A stretch of 64,000 nt of DNA from Bacillota bacterium (GTDB lineage Bacteria > Bacillota > Clostridia > Lachnospirales > Lachnospiraceae): assembly GCA_023393095.1 (NCBI GenBank), contig JAEWMT010000013.1, positions 6,771 through 70,770 of the forward strand, written 5' to 3'. A model generated the notes under the pieces. That model worked only from the letters and a program-made list of their open reading frames with translations, did no database searches and was not told where the DNA came from. A program made the position numbers and the translations under genes. Shown here piece after piece: positions 1 through 9,164 of this stretch; position 1 is the stretch's first letter, and the number at the start of each line of letters is the position of its first letter.

Positions 1-1072
1 ATTCGGTGTAGGATTCCATTCTGTTATACTCATCCAGACCCCCATAGACGGTATCAAATCCATCAATGACGGGGATAATTCTATCCGTGGGGCCAATGAC
101 AAAGAATAATCTATCCTCCCCATGATCTACAAATTCTATCTCTCTAGGGAAGCAAAATTCCAAATGGCAGTATAAATCATCAAATTTGCCGGAAACCTGC
201 AGCAGAAAGAAATGCTTACCTTTTGTCAATTTGACAGGAATGTCACGGTTATTGTTCGAAACAGTATATAGTGTTTGGTCAATCTTAAAATCTCCAATAA
301 TACCGTTCCAAGTACGGTTTGGAAATGAAATATGGCCGCTCATATCTTCTGGAACAATCAGCTCACACCCGATGAAGCCCGTAAAAATAGTTTCATCAGC
401 ATCTCTTCTGTCTCCAAAGAAGGCCTTTCTGGTGTTTACAGTAACTTGCTGGCAGCCCTTCTTCACATCCTGAATCCGGATTACCTGCTCCGGACACTGA
501 TTTATCCAATGAAAGGGCTTGATTGGCCTTGCTAGTAATTCTTTGTCCGGAGCCGCAATTTCAGCGGCATTTGACCAAGAGGTCGTACGATTTATATCCT
601 CTACCCATTCACTGTCAAAAACAGAAGCATCATAATAATCGGTAAATCCAAGATTGACATTTCTTTTCGGTACATTATATCGGTGTCCTATATCACGTCT
701 GCAACGTACCGAACGATCTGATTTAACCAGTATCTGATCTTTCTGTTGTACCGTAAACATAAGGCCACCCTCTTGGGCAAGGGACTGGTAGGTCGACCAT
801 CCGTAATTCCATACTCGGATTGCAAGATAATTTCCTCCCTCCTTTACCAGTGAGGATATATCATAGCTATCATAATACATTCTATCTCTTCCAGACCTTA
901 TAGGGCCCCGCCCAAATTCCTTACCGTTCAAATATATAATATACTTTGTAATTGCGCTAATGGTTACCAGAATATCCTGTGTATTATTTGTTATGTCAAA
1001 TTCTGTTGCAAAACATCCTCTTTCATTTTCCGTATCTATTCCATCGGAAAGCCAGATCCATTTACCGTCCAT
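1..1072 (-). CDS. Alpha-L-rhamnosidase-like glycoside hydrolase, N-terminal part, cut by window edge
   Basis: An open frame of about 357 codons begins at an ATG (1070-1072) preceded by GGAGG and runs off position 1 with no stop, so only the N-terminal part is visible. It starts MDGKWIWLSDG and carries a beta-rich jelly-roll signature, YLNGKEFGRGP (residues 47-57), followed by a conserved Tyr/Asp stretch and IRVWNYG. This arrangement is typical of the accessory N-terminal domains of GH78 alpha-L-rhamnosidases and related enzymes; the (alpha/alpha)6 catalytic domain would lie outside the window. There is no signal peptide, so a cytoplasmic enzyme acting on imported oligosaccharides is likely. 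It is the last visible gene of the sugar ABC transporter locus and follows the UroD-like gene by about 50 nt. The exact substrate is inferred, not shown. Confidence 0.7.
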   Translation of the reverse strand, partial: MDGKWIWLSDGIDTENERGCFATEFDITNNTQDILVTISAITKYIIYLNGKEFGRGPIRSGRDRMYYDSYDISSLVKEGGNYLAIRVWNYGWSTYQSLAQEGGLMFTVQQKDQILVKSDRSVRCRRDIGHRYNVPKRNVNLGFTDYYDASVFDSEWVEDINRTTSWSNAAEIAAPDKELLARPIKPFHWINQCPEQVIRIQDVKKGCQQVTVNTRKAFFGDRRDADETIFTGFIGCELIVPEDMSGHISFPNRTWNGIIGDFKIDQTLYTVSNNNRDIPVKLTKGKHFFLLQVSGKFDDLYCHLEFCFPREIEFVDHGEDRLFFVIGPTDRIIPVIDGFDTVYGGLDEYNRMESYTE

Positions 1073-1125
1073 GTGAAATCCTCCAGTTGAAAAAGCCGTC
1101 CGGTATCAAAGCCTTAGACGTCCTC

Positions 1126-2133
1126 TTAGTTTTTACATGCCTGCACACCGTATTCTCTAAGTAATGAGATATAATAACGATAGTTCTCCATCGTGGTTCC
1201 CGGAGGCGTCTGATGATCCATCCCAATCAGATATTTCCCACTTCGAATCACGGGAAGAAGTCTGTCAAATTCTTGTTTTATTTCTTCTTTGCCCTTCAGG
1301 ATACACATCTTGTCAAAGCCTCCGAGCATTAATAAGTCCGGATACATCTGACGGTATTTTGCCAAGTCAACACCAGCCTGTCTCTCCAGTGGCAGTACAC
1401 CATCCACACCGGCTTCTAAAAACCAGGGTATTGCCTGTTCAATATCACCATCTGAATCAATAAATACTTTTGTTCCATACTTTTTGATCTCAGGAATCAC
1501 TTTTTTATAATAAGGCTTAATGAATTCGTTAAACATATCCTCTGAAATCATGACTCCCAGGTTATAACTCATATCCTCTGCAATCGTCATGAAATCGGCC
1601 TTCATATATTTTGCAAATTTATCAATAATTCTAATATGCCAGTCGGCCAGATCATTACAAATACGGTGATACAGTTCAGGATAATCATAGAAGGAGTATA
1701 AATGTTGCTCTACTCCGAACAATTCCCTTGGAAACCAGAAAAAGCCGTTGAGAGTATACCAGACAATGCTTTCCCCATTTTCATACAAGGGTAAAGTCTG
1801 ATTAATTTTATCCATCATCTTTTCAACTGCATCTTCCGGCAAAAGATAAGGTCTTAACCGTTCATAATCCTCTTCATCCCGAATAATTCCAGGACCGACA
1901 TACTCCGATTCCGGCTTCGGGCAGTCATCAGTATAATGTGGGAACCAGAACTGGGTAATTTTATCTAATTTAAAATATTCATATATCTGATGATCCGTCA
2001 TTCCTTTGGGCATACCCTCTTCTTCCCATTTTTGTAATGTTTTATCCCACCACAAAGCCCATTCTATCGCAGGGCTTTCATCAATGCTGCTGTCATTAGC
2101 CATTAGTTTTGAGAAGCGTTCCCGATTTGTCAT
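1126..2133 (-). CDS. Uroporphyrinogen decarboxylase-like (UroD/COG0407 family) protein
   Basis: This 335-residue protein has the layout of the UroD/methyltransferase-like family: an N-terminal MTNRERFSKLM start, a central FIDSDGDIEQAIPWF segment, then DGVLPLE and a C-terminal DHQTPPGTTMENYRYY block. True HemE is a haem enzyme, but this divergent branch commonly sits in sugar-uptake and glycoside hydrolase operons and has no settled function; some relatives act as methyltransferase or isomerase-like barrel enzymes. The ATG start is supported by an AAAGGAAGG site. It lies between the permease gene and the rhamnosidase-like gene on the same strand, which points to carbohydrate metabolism rather than haem synthesis. 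No other haem genes are nearby. Confidence 0.75.
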   Translation of the reverse strand: MTNRERFSKLMANDSSIDESPAIEWALWWDKTLQKWEEEGMPKGMTDHQIYEYFKLDKITQFWFPHYTDDCPKPESEYVGPGIIRDEEDYERLRPYLLPEDAVEKMMDKINQTLPLYENGESIVWYTLNGFFWFPRELFGVEQHLYSFYDYPELYHRICNDLADWHIRIIDKFAKYMKADFMTIAEDMSYNLGVMISEDMFNEFIKPYYKKVIPEIKKYGTKVFIDSDGDIEQAIPWFLEAGVDGVLPLERQAGVDLAKYRQMYPDLLMLGGFDKMCILKGKEEIKQEFDRLLPVIRSGKYLIGMDHQTPPGTTMENYRYYISLLREYGVQACKN

Positions 2134-2250
2134 ATCAAAGGCCTTCCTTTCTATTATTTGTTTTCTTTTAGTTAATTACGTAACTATATAGTCATTGTAA
2201 TTGTACACACAGCAAATACTATTTCTCCGCTCCAACGCTTCTACCTGCAG

Positions 2251-3111
2251 TTATCCCTTTACTGCTCCACCTGTCAGTCCTGCCACAATCTGCTCCGAGA
2301 AGAAGAAATAGATGATAATAACGGGTACTAAGGCAATAGCGGCTGCGGCAAAGATCTTATCCCAGTTAGCGAGAAAGTCGGCAGAATAGCTGTATACGGC
2401 CAAGGTCAGTGTCTTTACCTTTGCTTTTGTAAGGAAGACCAACGGAAGGTAAAAATCGTTCCATATCAATACGAAATTAATGATACCTACCGTACTAATT
2501 ACCGGCTTGGAGATAGGCGTCACAATATTTAAATAAATCGTAAATTCATTTGCTCCATCAATTCTTGCTGATTCAATCAAAGATTTTGGCAGCTGTTTAA
2601 AGAAATTAGAAAAAATAAATACCGCAAATGACATATTGGCCGTGTATAGTAACGCTAACCCAAAAAGAGAATTATTCAAATGCAGTTTTGTTAATATAAT
2701 AAACAGCGGCAGAATTCCCAGCTGAATCGGAAACATTAATCCGATTAGAAAATAATTTTCTAGTAATCCCTTTAATTTAAATTGATATTGGGAAATTCCA
2801 TAGGCCGTCATGGACGATAGTAGAATTAATAAAGCAAGGGAAATAGCAACTAAAATGATACTGTTAAAAAAGTAGCGATAAAAGCTATCTTCAAATAAAA
2901 CGGTCTTGAAATTACGTAACGTAAAGGTCTTTGGAATTCCAAAGGTATTATTGATTAGATCCGATTTTGTTTTAAATGAAGATAATATTGTATTACCAAT
3001 CAGAAAAATAGTAGCAAACGAATATAGCACTAATATAACAGACACAACATATCTGAAAATTCTTGCTTTTAGTGACACCGTAAGATACTCTGATTTATTC
3101 TTTGTAAACAT
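2251..3111 (-). CDS. Carbohydrate ABC transporter permease, MalG type
   Basis: This 286-residue membrane protein has about six hydrophobic segments and the permease EAA loop ESARIDGANEFTIYLNIVTP near residue 190, which docks onto the transporter ATPase. It belongs to the MalG/AraQ half of CUT1-type sugar importers. The start is an ATG with AGGAGG eight bases upstream. The next gene upstream encodes the MalF-type partner, 34 nt away, and the binding protein precedes that. No ATP-binding subunit is present here; CUT1 systems of Firmicutes often share an MsmX-type ATPase encoded elsewhere, which is the likely case. Confidence 0.93.
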   Translation of the reverse strand: MFTKNKSEYLTVSLKARIFRYVVSVILVLYSFATIFLIGNTILSSFKTKSDLINNTFGIPKTFTLRNFKTVLFEDSFYRYFFNSIILVAISLALLILLSSMTAYGISQYQFKLKGLLENYFLIGLMFPIQLGILPLFIILTKLHLNNSLFGLALLYTANMSFAVFIFSNFFKQLPKSLIESARIDGANEFTIYLNIVTPISKPVISTVGIINFVLIWNDFYLPLVFLTKAKVKTLTLAVYSYSADFLANWDKIFAAAAIALVPVIIIYFFFSEQIVAGLTGGAVKG

Positions 3112-3145
3112 AGCCGATTCCTCCTGTCATACTTAAGATCTTCCA

Positions 3146-4042
3146 TTAATACTCCCGTCTTTTCAATAATTTCTTAGTTACTAAGGTTAACGTAAGAATT
3201 ATGAAAAACATAGTCACACTGATACTGGAACCAAAACCGATTGAGGTTTCTCCAAAATAGGTACCTCCAAATGCATATCGATAGAAAACCATATTAACAA
3301 AGTCTAGTTTATTATTAACTCCACCCTGGGGGCCGACTAAAATATACGGCATATCAAACATCGTCAGTGCATAGATTACGCTGAGAGTTATATTTGTAGT
3401 CATGGAGGATGTTATCATAGGTAATACTACATATCTGAATTTACTCCATTCACTCGCTCCGTCAATGATACCGGCTTCTATGACTTCCTGTGGAATTTCC
3501 TGCATGTTTGCATAGAAGATCAGCATACCAGAGCCGATACACTGCCAGATGATCATCATTACAAAAATCTTAAATGTAAGATTGGTATCACCTAACCAAG
3601 CTTGCTGTGCACCATCTCCAAAAAGCTTTCCGAGAATTTCATTTAATGCCCCTATATTTGGATCAAAGAGAATTATGGAAAAAAATCCAACAATTGAAGT
3701 ACTGATTACATAAGGTAAAAAAATCATAAATCTGATGTATTTATGACATGGAATCTTAATATATAATACATAAGCAAAAAACAGCTGAAGCGGTGTAATA
3801 ATAAATAATACGCACAATAAATATTTTCCATTGTTTTTTAATGCATTAAAGAAAACAGCCGACATACGTGAATCAGTAAACAGCTTCTTAAAATTATCCA
3901 AGCCGATAAATTTCATCGGACCGATTCCGCTCCATTCAAATACACTGTAATAAATTGCACACAGGATAGGTACTACGACAAAGACCGTATACAGTATAAA
4001 ACCAGGTGTAATAAAGCCAATATAAGCTCTTCGTTTTTTCAC
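3146..4042 (-). CDS. Carbohydrate ABC transporter permease, MalF/UgpA type
   Basis: This is the inner-membrane partner of the MalG-type permease, with six predicted helices and the EAA loop EAGIIDGASEWSKFRYVVLP near residue 200. I place the start at a GTG (4040-4042) because GGAGG lies five bases upstream and the protein then begins MKKRRAYIGF, the usual beginning for this family. An ATG 36 nt earlier (4078) gives a longer frame but has no ribosome binding site. It forms a transporter with the downstream permease and the lipoprotein upstream. A hairpin with a U-run separates it from the binding-protein gene. Confidence 0.92.
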   Translation of the reverse strand: MKKRRAYIGFITPGFILYTVFVVVPILCAIYYSVFEWSGIGPMKFIGLDNFKKLFTDSRMSAVFFNALKNNGKYLLCVLFIITPLQLFFAYVLYIKIPCHKYIRFMIFLPYVISTSIVGFFSIILFDPNIGALNEILGKLFGDGAQQAWLGDTNLTFKIFVMMIIWQCIGSGMLIFYANMQEIPQEVIEAGIIDGASEWSKFRYVVLPMITSSMTTNITLSVIYALTMFDMPYILVGPQGGVNNKLDFVNMVFYRYAFGGTYFGETSIGFGSSISVTMFFIILTLTLVTKKLLKRREY

Positions 4043-4122
4043 GTTAACCTCCATCTGCCGCTTTAGCGACATAAACATACTAGATTGAAAAAGGTACTTC
4101 TTTTCAACCTACTTACTCCTTT

Positions 4123-4175
4123 AAAAAAAGCTGCTGCAAAATCGGTGCTTTAGAAAACCAGAGTTTGCAACAGCC
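4123..4175 (-). terminator. Intra-operon terminator/attenuator between binding protein and permeases
   Basis: Read on the minus strand, GGCTGTTGCAAA pairs with TTTGCAGCAGC across a loop of about 23 nt and is followed by seven Ts. It sits right after the binding-protein stop codon and before the permeases. A leaky terminator here would give more binding protein than permease, a common arrangement in sugar ABC operons. The stem resembles the hairpin after the nucleosidase gene at 30991-31084. Confidence 0.75.
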
Positions 4176-4190
4176 TCATTTTTAATTCAG

Positions 4191-5513
4191 CTATTTCGTT
4201 AATTTCTCAAGTTCGTCCGTAAATTTCTCAGGAGTTAAACCGCCTGAAAATACCTTGGTCTGATCTTCCTGCCATACATTGGTTGGGCTTTCTCCGTCCT
4301 TAGCAAGATATCCCAAAATACTGTAGAAGCTTTCTGCCTGCACCGTGAAATTAGTGATATCATTCACTACCGGATTTTCAGACTGAATTTCTTTTGAACA
4401 AGGAATCGAGTCAAGAGTCTTTATCCATATTGCCTGTGCTTCTTTGCTTGCGAAATAATTCTCAAAGGCAATTGCTGCATCAGGATTTTCGGTATTTGCA
4501 CTAACTGAATAGCCAACCGAACCGGTTCCTACAAATGGAATACTGCCATCTTCGCAAGGAATCTGGAAAGCTCCAAAATTCAGATCTGGGTTATTTTGCT
4601 GTATCGTCTGGATATTCCAGGTACCTTCGATACACATTGCAGCGTCTCCCTTTGAAAAGGCAAGTAATGCACCACTCTCATCAACGCCAAGATAGCCCTT
4701 GCCGTAATATCCTTTTTTTGCCCATTCAAGCATTTTATTATAAGCAGCTGTTACTCTCTTATCATTAATCGCAACGTCGCCCTTGGTTCCGTATTCATTA
4801 ATCCAATCAAGAGACATTCCTGCTAGGACAGGCTCAAACTGGAACAGGACTGCCCATGGATCAGAGCCGCAGAAGGAAATCGGAATGTACTTGGATTTCT
4901 TTATCGTTTCCAGTGTCTTCTCAAATTCACTGAATGTTTTAGGAATTTGAAGACCCAGTTCTGTAAATATGTCTTTATTATAGAATACAGCACGTCCTCC
5001 CAACTCAGCTGTCGGTGTAGAATAAACCTTATCATCCACCGTTACCAGATTCATTGCATTTGTTCCGTTATATAAGGAAAAATCAACTTTGTCTGAGATG
5101 TCCATAAGTAAGCCCTGCTTTATATAGGAGGCATAGTTTGTGGTAGCTGTTCCGTTCGTCCAGAACAGATCCGGAGCCTCGCCTGCCTGCATAGCAGTTT
5201 GTAACAGATTGTAATACTGGTCTGCTGTCTTAATCTGATACTCAACCTCAACATCCGGATACTTTTGATTGAAGCCTTCAATTACAGCCTTCAAGGGTGC
5301 ATCAAACTGTGCTGTATGATCCCAGATAACCAGCTTTCCACCTACTTTAGCTTCATCGGATGTAGAATCTGCTGCTGAGGTCACAGCCGCTTTATCAGAT
5401 TCGGAGTCAGAATCCTTGGCGGTATCTTTTGATTTACTCTGGCAACCAGTAAATAAAGTTGCTGCCATACATAAGGTTAAAACTAATGCAAATACTTTTT
5501 TCATAATCTTCAT
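4191..5513 (-). CDS. Sugar ABC transporter substrate-binding lipoprotein
   Basis: This 440-residue extracellular solute-binding protein (family 1, MalE/UgpB-like) has a lipoprotein signal peptide ending in the lipobox LFTGC (lipidated Cys24), then an Asp/Ser/Lys-rich linker and a binding fold with GKLVIWDHTA at its beginning. It would be anchored outside the membrane and deliver an oligosaccharide to the two permeases. The start is an ATG behind AAGGAGGAG. It is the first gene of the transporter operon and lies downstream of the YesM/YesN-type regulator genes, which probably control it. Confidence 0.94.
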   Translation of the reverse strand: MKIMKKVFALVLTLCMAATLFTGCQSKSKDTAKDSDSESDKAAVTSAADSTSDEAKVGGKLVIWDHTAQFDAPLKAVIEGFNQKYPDVEVEYQIKTADQYYNLLQTAMQAGEAPDLFWTNGTATTNYASYIKQGLLMDISDKVDFSLYNGTNAMNLVTVDDKVYSTPTAELGGRAVFYNKDIFTELGLQIPKTFSEFEKTLETIKKSKYIPISFCGSDPWAVLFQFEPVLAGMSLDWINEYGTKGDVAINDKRVTAAYNKMLEWAKKGYYGKGYLGVDESGALLAFSKGDAAMCIEGTWNIQTIQQNNPDLNFGAFQIPCEDGSIPFVGTGSVGYSVSANTENPDAAIAFENYFASKEAQAIWIKTLDSIPCSKEIQSENPVVNDITNFTVQAESFYSILGYLAKDGESPTNVWQEDQTKVFSGGLTPEKFTDELEKLTK

Positions 5514-5665
5514 AATAACTCCTCCTTGTTTATGATAACTAATTTTATCATTTTAAAAATTTAATTTAAGTAATATAATTTATGAATATGTTCAACAAAT
5601 TTATAGAATTATGAGACTTATCCGGCGGGCTTCACAATTTTTAGATTTTGTTCACAATATTAGAT

Positions 5666-5699
5666 AAAGGCCGCCGCTTTCATTCCTGCGGTAGCCTTT
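5666..5699 (-). terminator. Terminator after the AraC-type response regulator
   Basis: On the minus strand AAAGGCTACCGC pairs imperfectly with GCGGCGGCCTTT, with a short loop, about 30 nt beyond the regulator stop codon. The U-run is weak (TTTATCTAATA). It separates the regulator genes from the transporter operon, whose own promoter must lie between about 5520 and 5660. Confidence 0.6.
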
Positions 5700-5728
5700 G
5701 AAATTCATTAGGTTCTGCAAATCTTCTT

Positions 5729-7228
5729 TTATCTGCTTCTTCGATATTGTCCCACGGTCATTCCTGTTACTTTCTTAAATAAACGCAAAAAATAGTTTGG
5801 ATTAGGGATTCCCACCTTTACTGCAATGCTTTCGACAGATTCATCCGAATTAAGCAAAAGTTGTTTCGCCTTATCAATTCTTAACTGATTAAGAAAATGG
5901 ACAAAGGTGATTCCTTTTTTCTTCTTAAAATATTGGCAGAAGTAGGCACTGTTCATATGAAAAGTATCTGCTATCTGTGTTAAGGTTAAATTCCCTCTAT
6001 AATTTTCTTCTAAAAACTGTTCAATTTTCTTTATAGTAACCTCCCTATTAACAAGGTTGGCTTTCACCGTTCTGACAAACATCAGAAGCCATTCCTGTAA
6101 TTGTTCACAGGAATCAAAACGATTAATATTGATATAATCCGGGCTGTTTTCCTTATCGAATAGGTTAGGCAAATCCGTAATAAAGAAATTCTTTTCTAAA
6201 TACGCATCCATCTGATTGATATATCTGACCACCTGCAGCTTTACTTCCTCCACTGGCGTAAATTCAAGCTTTCTCGCAAAAAAATACTGCTTTATATTAT
6301 GTTCGGTCTGAGAAAACCATTCTTCGGTGAAGATATTATTGTAGGAAAGCGTCAGCACATTATCAGTATTTGCCTTGTTTTTATGCAGACCGACCTCTAT
6401 TATCTGAGGTTCTTCTGAATAAAATGTATATTGTGAATACTCTTTTACCGTCTCAAAGTTCGCATTAATCATATTTTGATCCTGAAACAGCTCCGATACT
6501 ATTAGGTACAGATTCTTATTAAAATAATTCTTTATATTAATACTGGCATTATTGAAAAAATCATTCAGCTTAAGCTTAATTTGCTCCGGATCTTCTTCCG
6601 GGTTATATTTAAATATGCAGAAAACCTCAACCGAATGGCGCAAAAAACATTCTCCTAAGGAATAGATATCCAAAATTCTCTGCAATATTTCAACGAACAT
6701 TTCAAAATTGATATTCTCAATGTCGGCATTGCATTTCTCTGATTTCCCCCTTAAAACTACATATCCAAGCTGCAAAGTACCAAAATCGACAGCCTTATAT
6801 TCATCAGGTTTTTTGCTGATAGGTTGTTTGACCATTTCTGATAGGTTCGAATGCCTTTTCTGATACAAATCTATAAGCATTTTAGGCAACTGATCTTCTG
6901 AAAGCTCATGTTTAACCAGATATTTGTCAACACCTAATTCCATAGCTTCCCTAGCATAATTAAAGTCTTCATAGCAACTGACCACCATGATTACTAGATT
7001 TGAACATTTCACCCGAACGCTTCGGATCAAATCCAGACCATTCATTCCGGTTAATCGAATATCCGTTATCAGAACATCTGCAGTATTGTTCTCAAAATAC
7101 TGCTCCGCTTCTTCTGCTGAGGCAAACGATGCTACTACCTTTAATTCTGTTCCGTAGTTTTCAAGACACATACCCATTCCAAGCCGAACCAACATCTCAT
7201 CTTCTACAATAACAACTTTAATCGGCAT
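5729..7228 (-). CDS. Response regulator with AraC-type DNA-binding domain (YesN-like)
   Basis: This protein of about 499 residues has an N-terminal receiver domain with the acidic pair EDE and the phosphoacceptor Asp in VLITDIR (about residue 56), a long linker of roughly 260 residues, and a C-terminal double helix-turn-helix of the AraC family ending LFKKVTGMTVGQYRRS. Such regulators respond to YesM-type kinases and switch on neighbouring sugar transport operons. Two ATGs occur two codons apart; I prefer the inner one (7228) because it is nine bases from GGAGG, while the outer is only three. It overlaps the end of the kinase gene by 11 nt, so translation is probably coupled. Confidence 0.92.
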   Translation of the reverse strand: MPIKVVIVEDEMLVRLGMGMCLENYGTELKVVASFASAEEAEQYFENNTADVLITDIRLTGMNGLDLIRSVRVKCSNLVIMVVSCYEDFNYAREAMELGVDKYLVKHELSEDQLPKMLIDLYQKRHSNLSEMVKQPISKKPDEYKAVDFGTLQLGYVVLRGKSEKCNADIENINFEMFVEILQRILDIYSLGECFLRHSVEVFCIFKYNPEEDPEQIKLKLNDFFNNASINIKNYFNKNLYLIVSELFQDQNMINANFETVKEYSQYTFYSEEPQIIEVGLHKNKANTDNVLTLSYNNIFTEEWFSQTEHNIKQYFFARKLEFTPVEEVKLQVVRYINQMDAYLEKNFFITDLPNLFDKENSPDYININRFDSCEQLQEWLLMFVRTVKANLVNREVTIKKIEQFLEENYRGNLTLTQIADTFHMNSAYFCQYFKKKKGITFVHFLNQLRIDKAKQLLLNSDESVESIAVKVGIPNPNYFLRLFKKVTGMTVGQYRRSR

Positions 7229-8975
7229 CCGCATTCGCCTCCTTCTTATAGAGCAGTGGTAATTTAAGCATAACCGAGGTTCCTTCTCCCGTAGTACTGT
7301 TGATCGTCACCCAATATTCATTTCCGTAGCTCAAACGAATTCGTTCCATAACATTTTCAATTCCGATATGATCCATGTCCTTCTTCTCCATGCTTCTGGT
7401 AGCCAGAGACTCTGTCTCAAACCCTTTTCCATTATCACGGATTTCAATATACAGGGCTTTATCCGTATACGCTTTGATATGAATCACAAATAATTTCGGT
7501 TCTTCTGTAAATGCATGTAATATACAATTTTCCACAAAGGGCTGTAGAATCAGCTTCATTATACTATAATTTTTTATCTCTTCCTCCATCTCATACTCGA
7601 TTTCAAAATTCATGAACCTCATCTTCTGTATATATACATAGCTATTTAATAAATCGATCTCCTGAGCCAGAGTGATCTCTTCATTCGTATCATAGGTAAC
7701 ACTCATCATAAGCTTAATCAATGATTCTATCATTTTCTGAATGTTTTTCTGCTTATTAACGACGGCCATCCATTTTATCGTGTTCAAGGTATTATAAACA
7801 AAATGTGGTCCTATCTGCATCGACAATACCTTCATCTTCTCATTATTCTTTGCTTGTTCCTCCAGTCTGATATCCTCCATCAGCAACTCGATTTTATTAA
7901 TCATGTAGTTATAAGTGGAAATCAGCATTCCCATTTCATCATTACTATTCTTCATCTCAATTTTATCAAAGCTACCTTTTGATACCTTTACCAATCCCTT
8001 GCTTAAGTGCTCAACTTTATTAAATACAGCTTTTGACATCAGATAATAAGCAAAAACAAAAAACAGGATATACAGAAAAATAATGAGAATCGCTAATTCT
8101 TTGATTTTATCAACATCTTTAAAGATTGAGTCCTCCTCAGTAATCGTTAAAATTGTCCATCCTGTAGTTGATGAACTCGTGCACACAATAATTTCGTTTT
8201 TATCGGTCTCCGGATTATAATATTTGAAATACCCCGACTTTTTTGTCAGGGCTTGCGTAAAAACATCTTTTTTCTGTACTTTTCCGATCATGCTCTTATC
8301 ATTGCTGGTAACCACATGGTAATCGGGTGCAACTATATAATAATTGGAACCATCCGTAGTATATCCTGAATTCCTTAACATATAATTCAACAGATCCTCC
8401 GATATAAAAAGCCATAAGGTTCCTACCGATTGATCCGGTGAATTCACTGCTCGGGCCAGGGTAAAATTGTGTAAGGATTGACTAAAGGAAGCAGATAAAT
8501 TCTCCGTTGGGATCCATTTTATCTTCCCCTTTCGCTGAATTACATCCTCCCTGTGTTCCTTTAAATATTGCTCTAAATTTCTGTATTGATATCCTGCATA
8601 ATATATCTTTCCATTAATCTCCAATACTGCAGCCGAAACATATTTTTCTGAATTGACAATGCTGGACAGAAAGATAGGTATATATTCATCCGGTCTATTA
8701 TAATCCTTCCTGTCAATGTACGATTTTGTTAGGGCATTATAATATAATGACATAGACACATTTTTATAGTTCGAAAACTGCAAATCCATGTTATTATCCA
8801 TTTCCTTCATCAGGGTTTTTTTCTCTTTTATGATACTTTTCAATACATAATCAGAATAATTCCGGGTGAAATTACCGATGATCAAAAGACTTGGTAATAC
8901 CACAAGAAAAATAAAGATTAAGAAAACTTTACTTTTGATGCTATAAATAAGTCTTCTATGAAAAATATTCCTCAT
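7218..8975 (-). CDS. Sensor histidine kinase, YesM family
   Basis: This 585-residue kinase has a membrane helix at about residues 13-33, an extracytoplasmic Cache-like sensor region to about 290, a second helix, a HAMP linker, the His_kinase box IGPHFVYNTLNTIKW (His391) and a C-terminal ATPase with EIRDNGKGFE and a GEGTSV box. This is the YesM/LytS-type architecture, which senses sugars or binding proteins outside the cell. It precedes and overlaps its response regulator. Its likely target is the adjacent ABC transporter operon. The start has AGGAGA seven bases upstream. Confidence 0.94.
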   Translation of the reverse strand: MRNIFHRRLIYSIKSKVFLIFIFLVVLPSLLIIGNFTRNYSDYVLKSIIKEKKTLMKEMDNNMDLQFSNYKNVSMSLYYNALTKSYIDRKDYNRPDEYIPIFLSSIVNSEKYVSAAVLEINGKIYYAGYQYRNLEQYLKEHREDVIQRKGKIKWIPTENLSASFSQSLHNFTLARAVNSPDQSVGTLWLFISEDLLNYMLRNSGYTTDGSNYYIVAPDYHVVTSNDKSMIGKVQKKDVFTQALTKKSGYFKYYNPETDKNEIIVCTSSSTTGWTILTITEEDSIFKDVDKIKELAILIIFLYILFFVFAYYLMSKAVFNKVEHLSKGLVKVSKGSFDKIEMKNSNDEMGMLISTYNYMINKIELLMEDIRLEEQAKNNEKMKVLSMQIGPHFVYNTLNTIKWMAVVNKQKNIQKMIESLIKLMMSVTYDTNEEITLAQEIDLLNSYVYIQKMRFMNFEIEYEMEEEIKNYSIMKLILQPFVENCILHAFTEEPKLFVIHIKAYTDKALYIEIRDNGKGFETESLATRSMEKKDMDHIGIENVMERIRLSYGNEYWVTINSTTGEGTSVMLKLPLLYKKEANADAD

Positions 8976-9100
8976 ATTATGTCTCCTATGATTTCTATAA
9001 AATCAGAACAGGTAGATAATTATTCATCCAAAATATCAAATAATTACAATTGATACTATTATAGTATAACACTCACTATACTAATTGCACAACATATAAA

Positions 9101-9141
9101 AAGGGTTCCAAATAATCCCGGTCGGACTATTTGAAACCCTT
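9101..9141 (-). terminator. Rho-independent terminator of the ROK kinase gene
   Basis: On the minus strand AAGGGTTTCAAATAGTCC pairs with GGATTATTTGGAACCCTT over a four-base loop and is followed by TTTATATG. It lies about 25 nt after the ROK kinase stop codon and before the start of the sensor kinase gene, so it isolates the two transcription units. Confidence 0.85.
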
Positions 9142-9164
9142 AATAGTGTACTGATTAGGTAATC

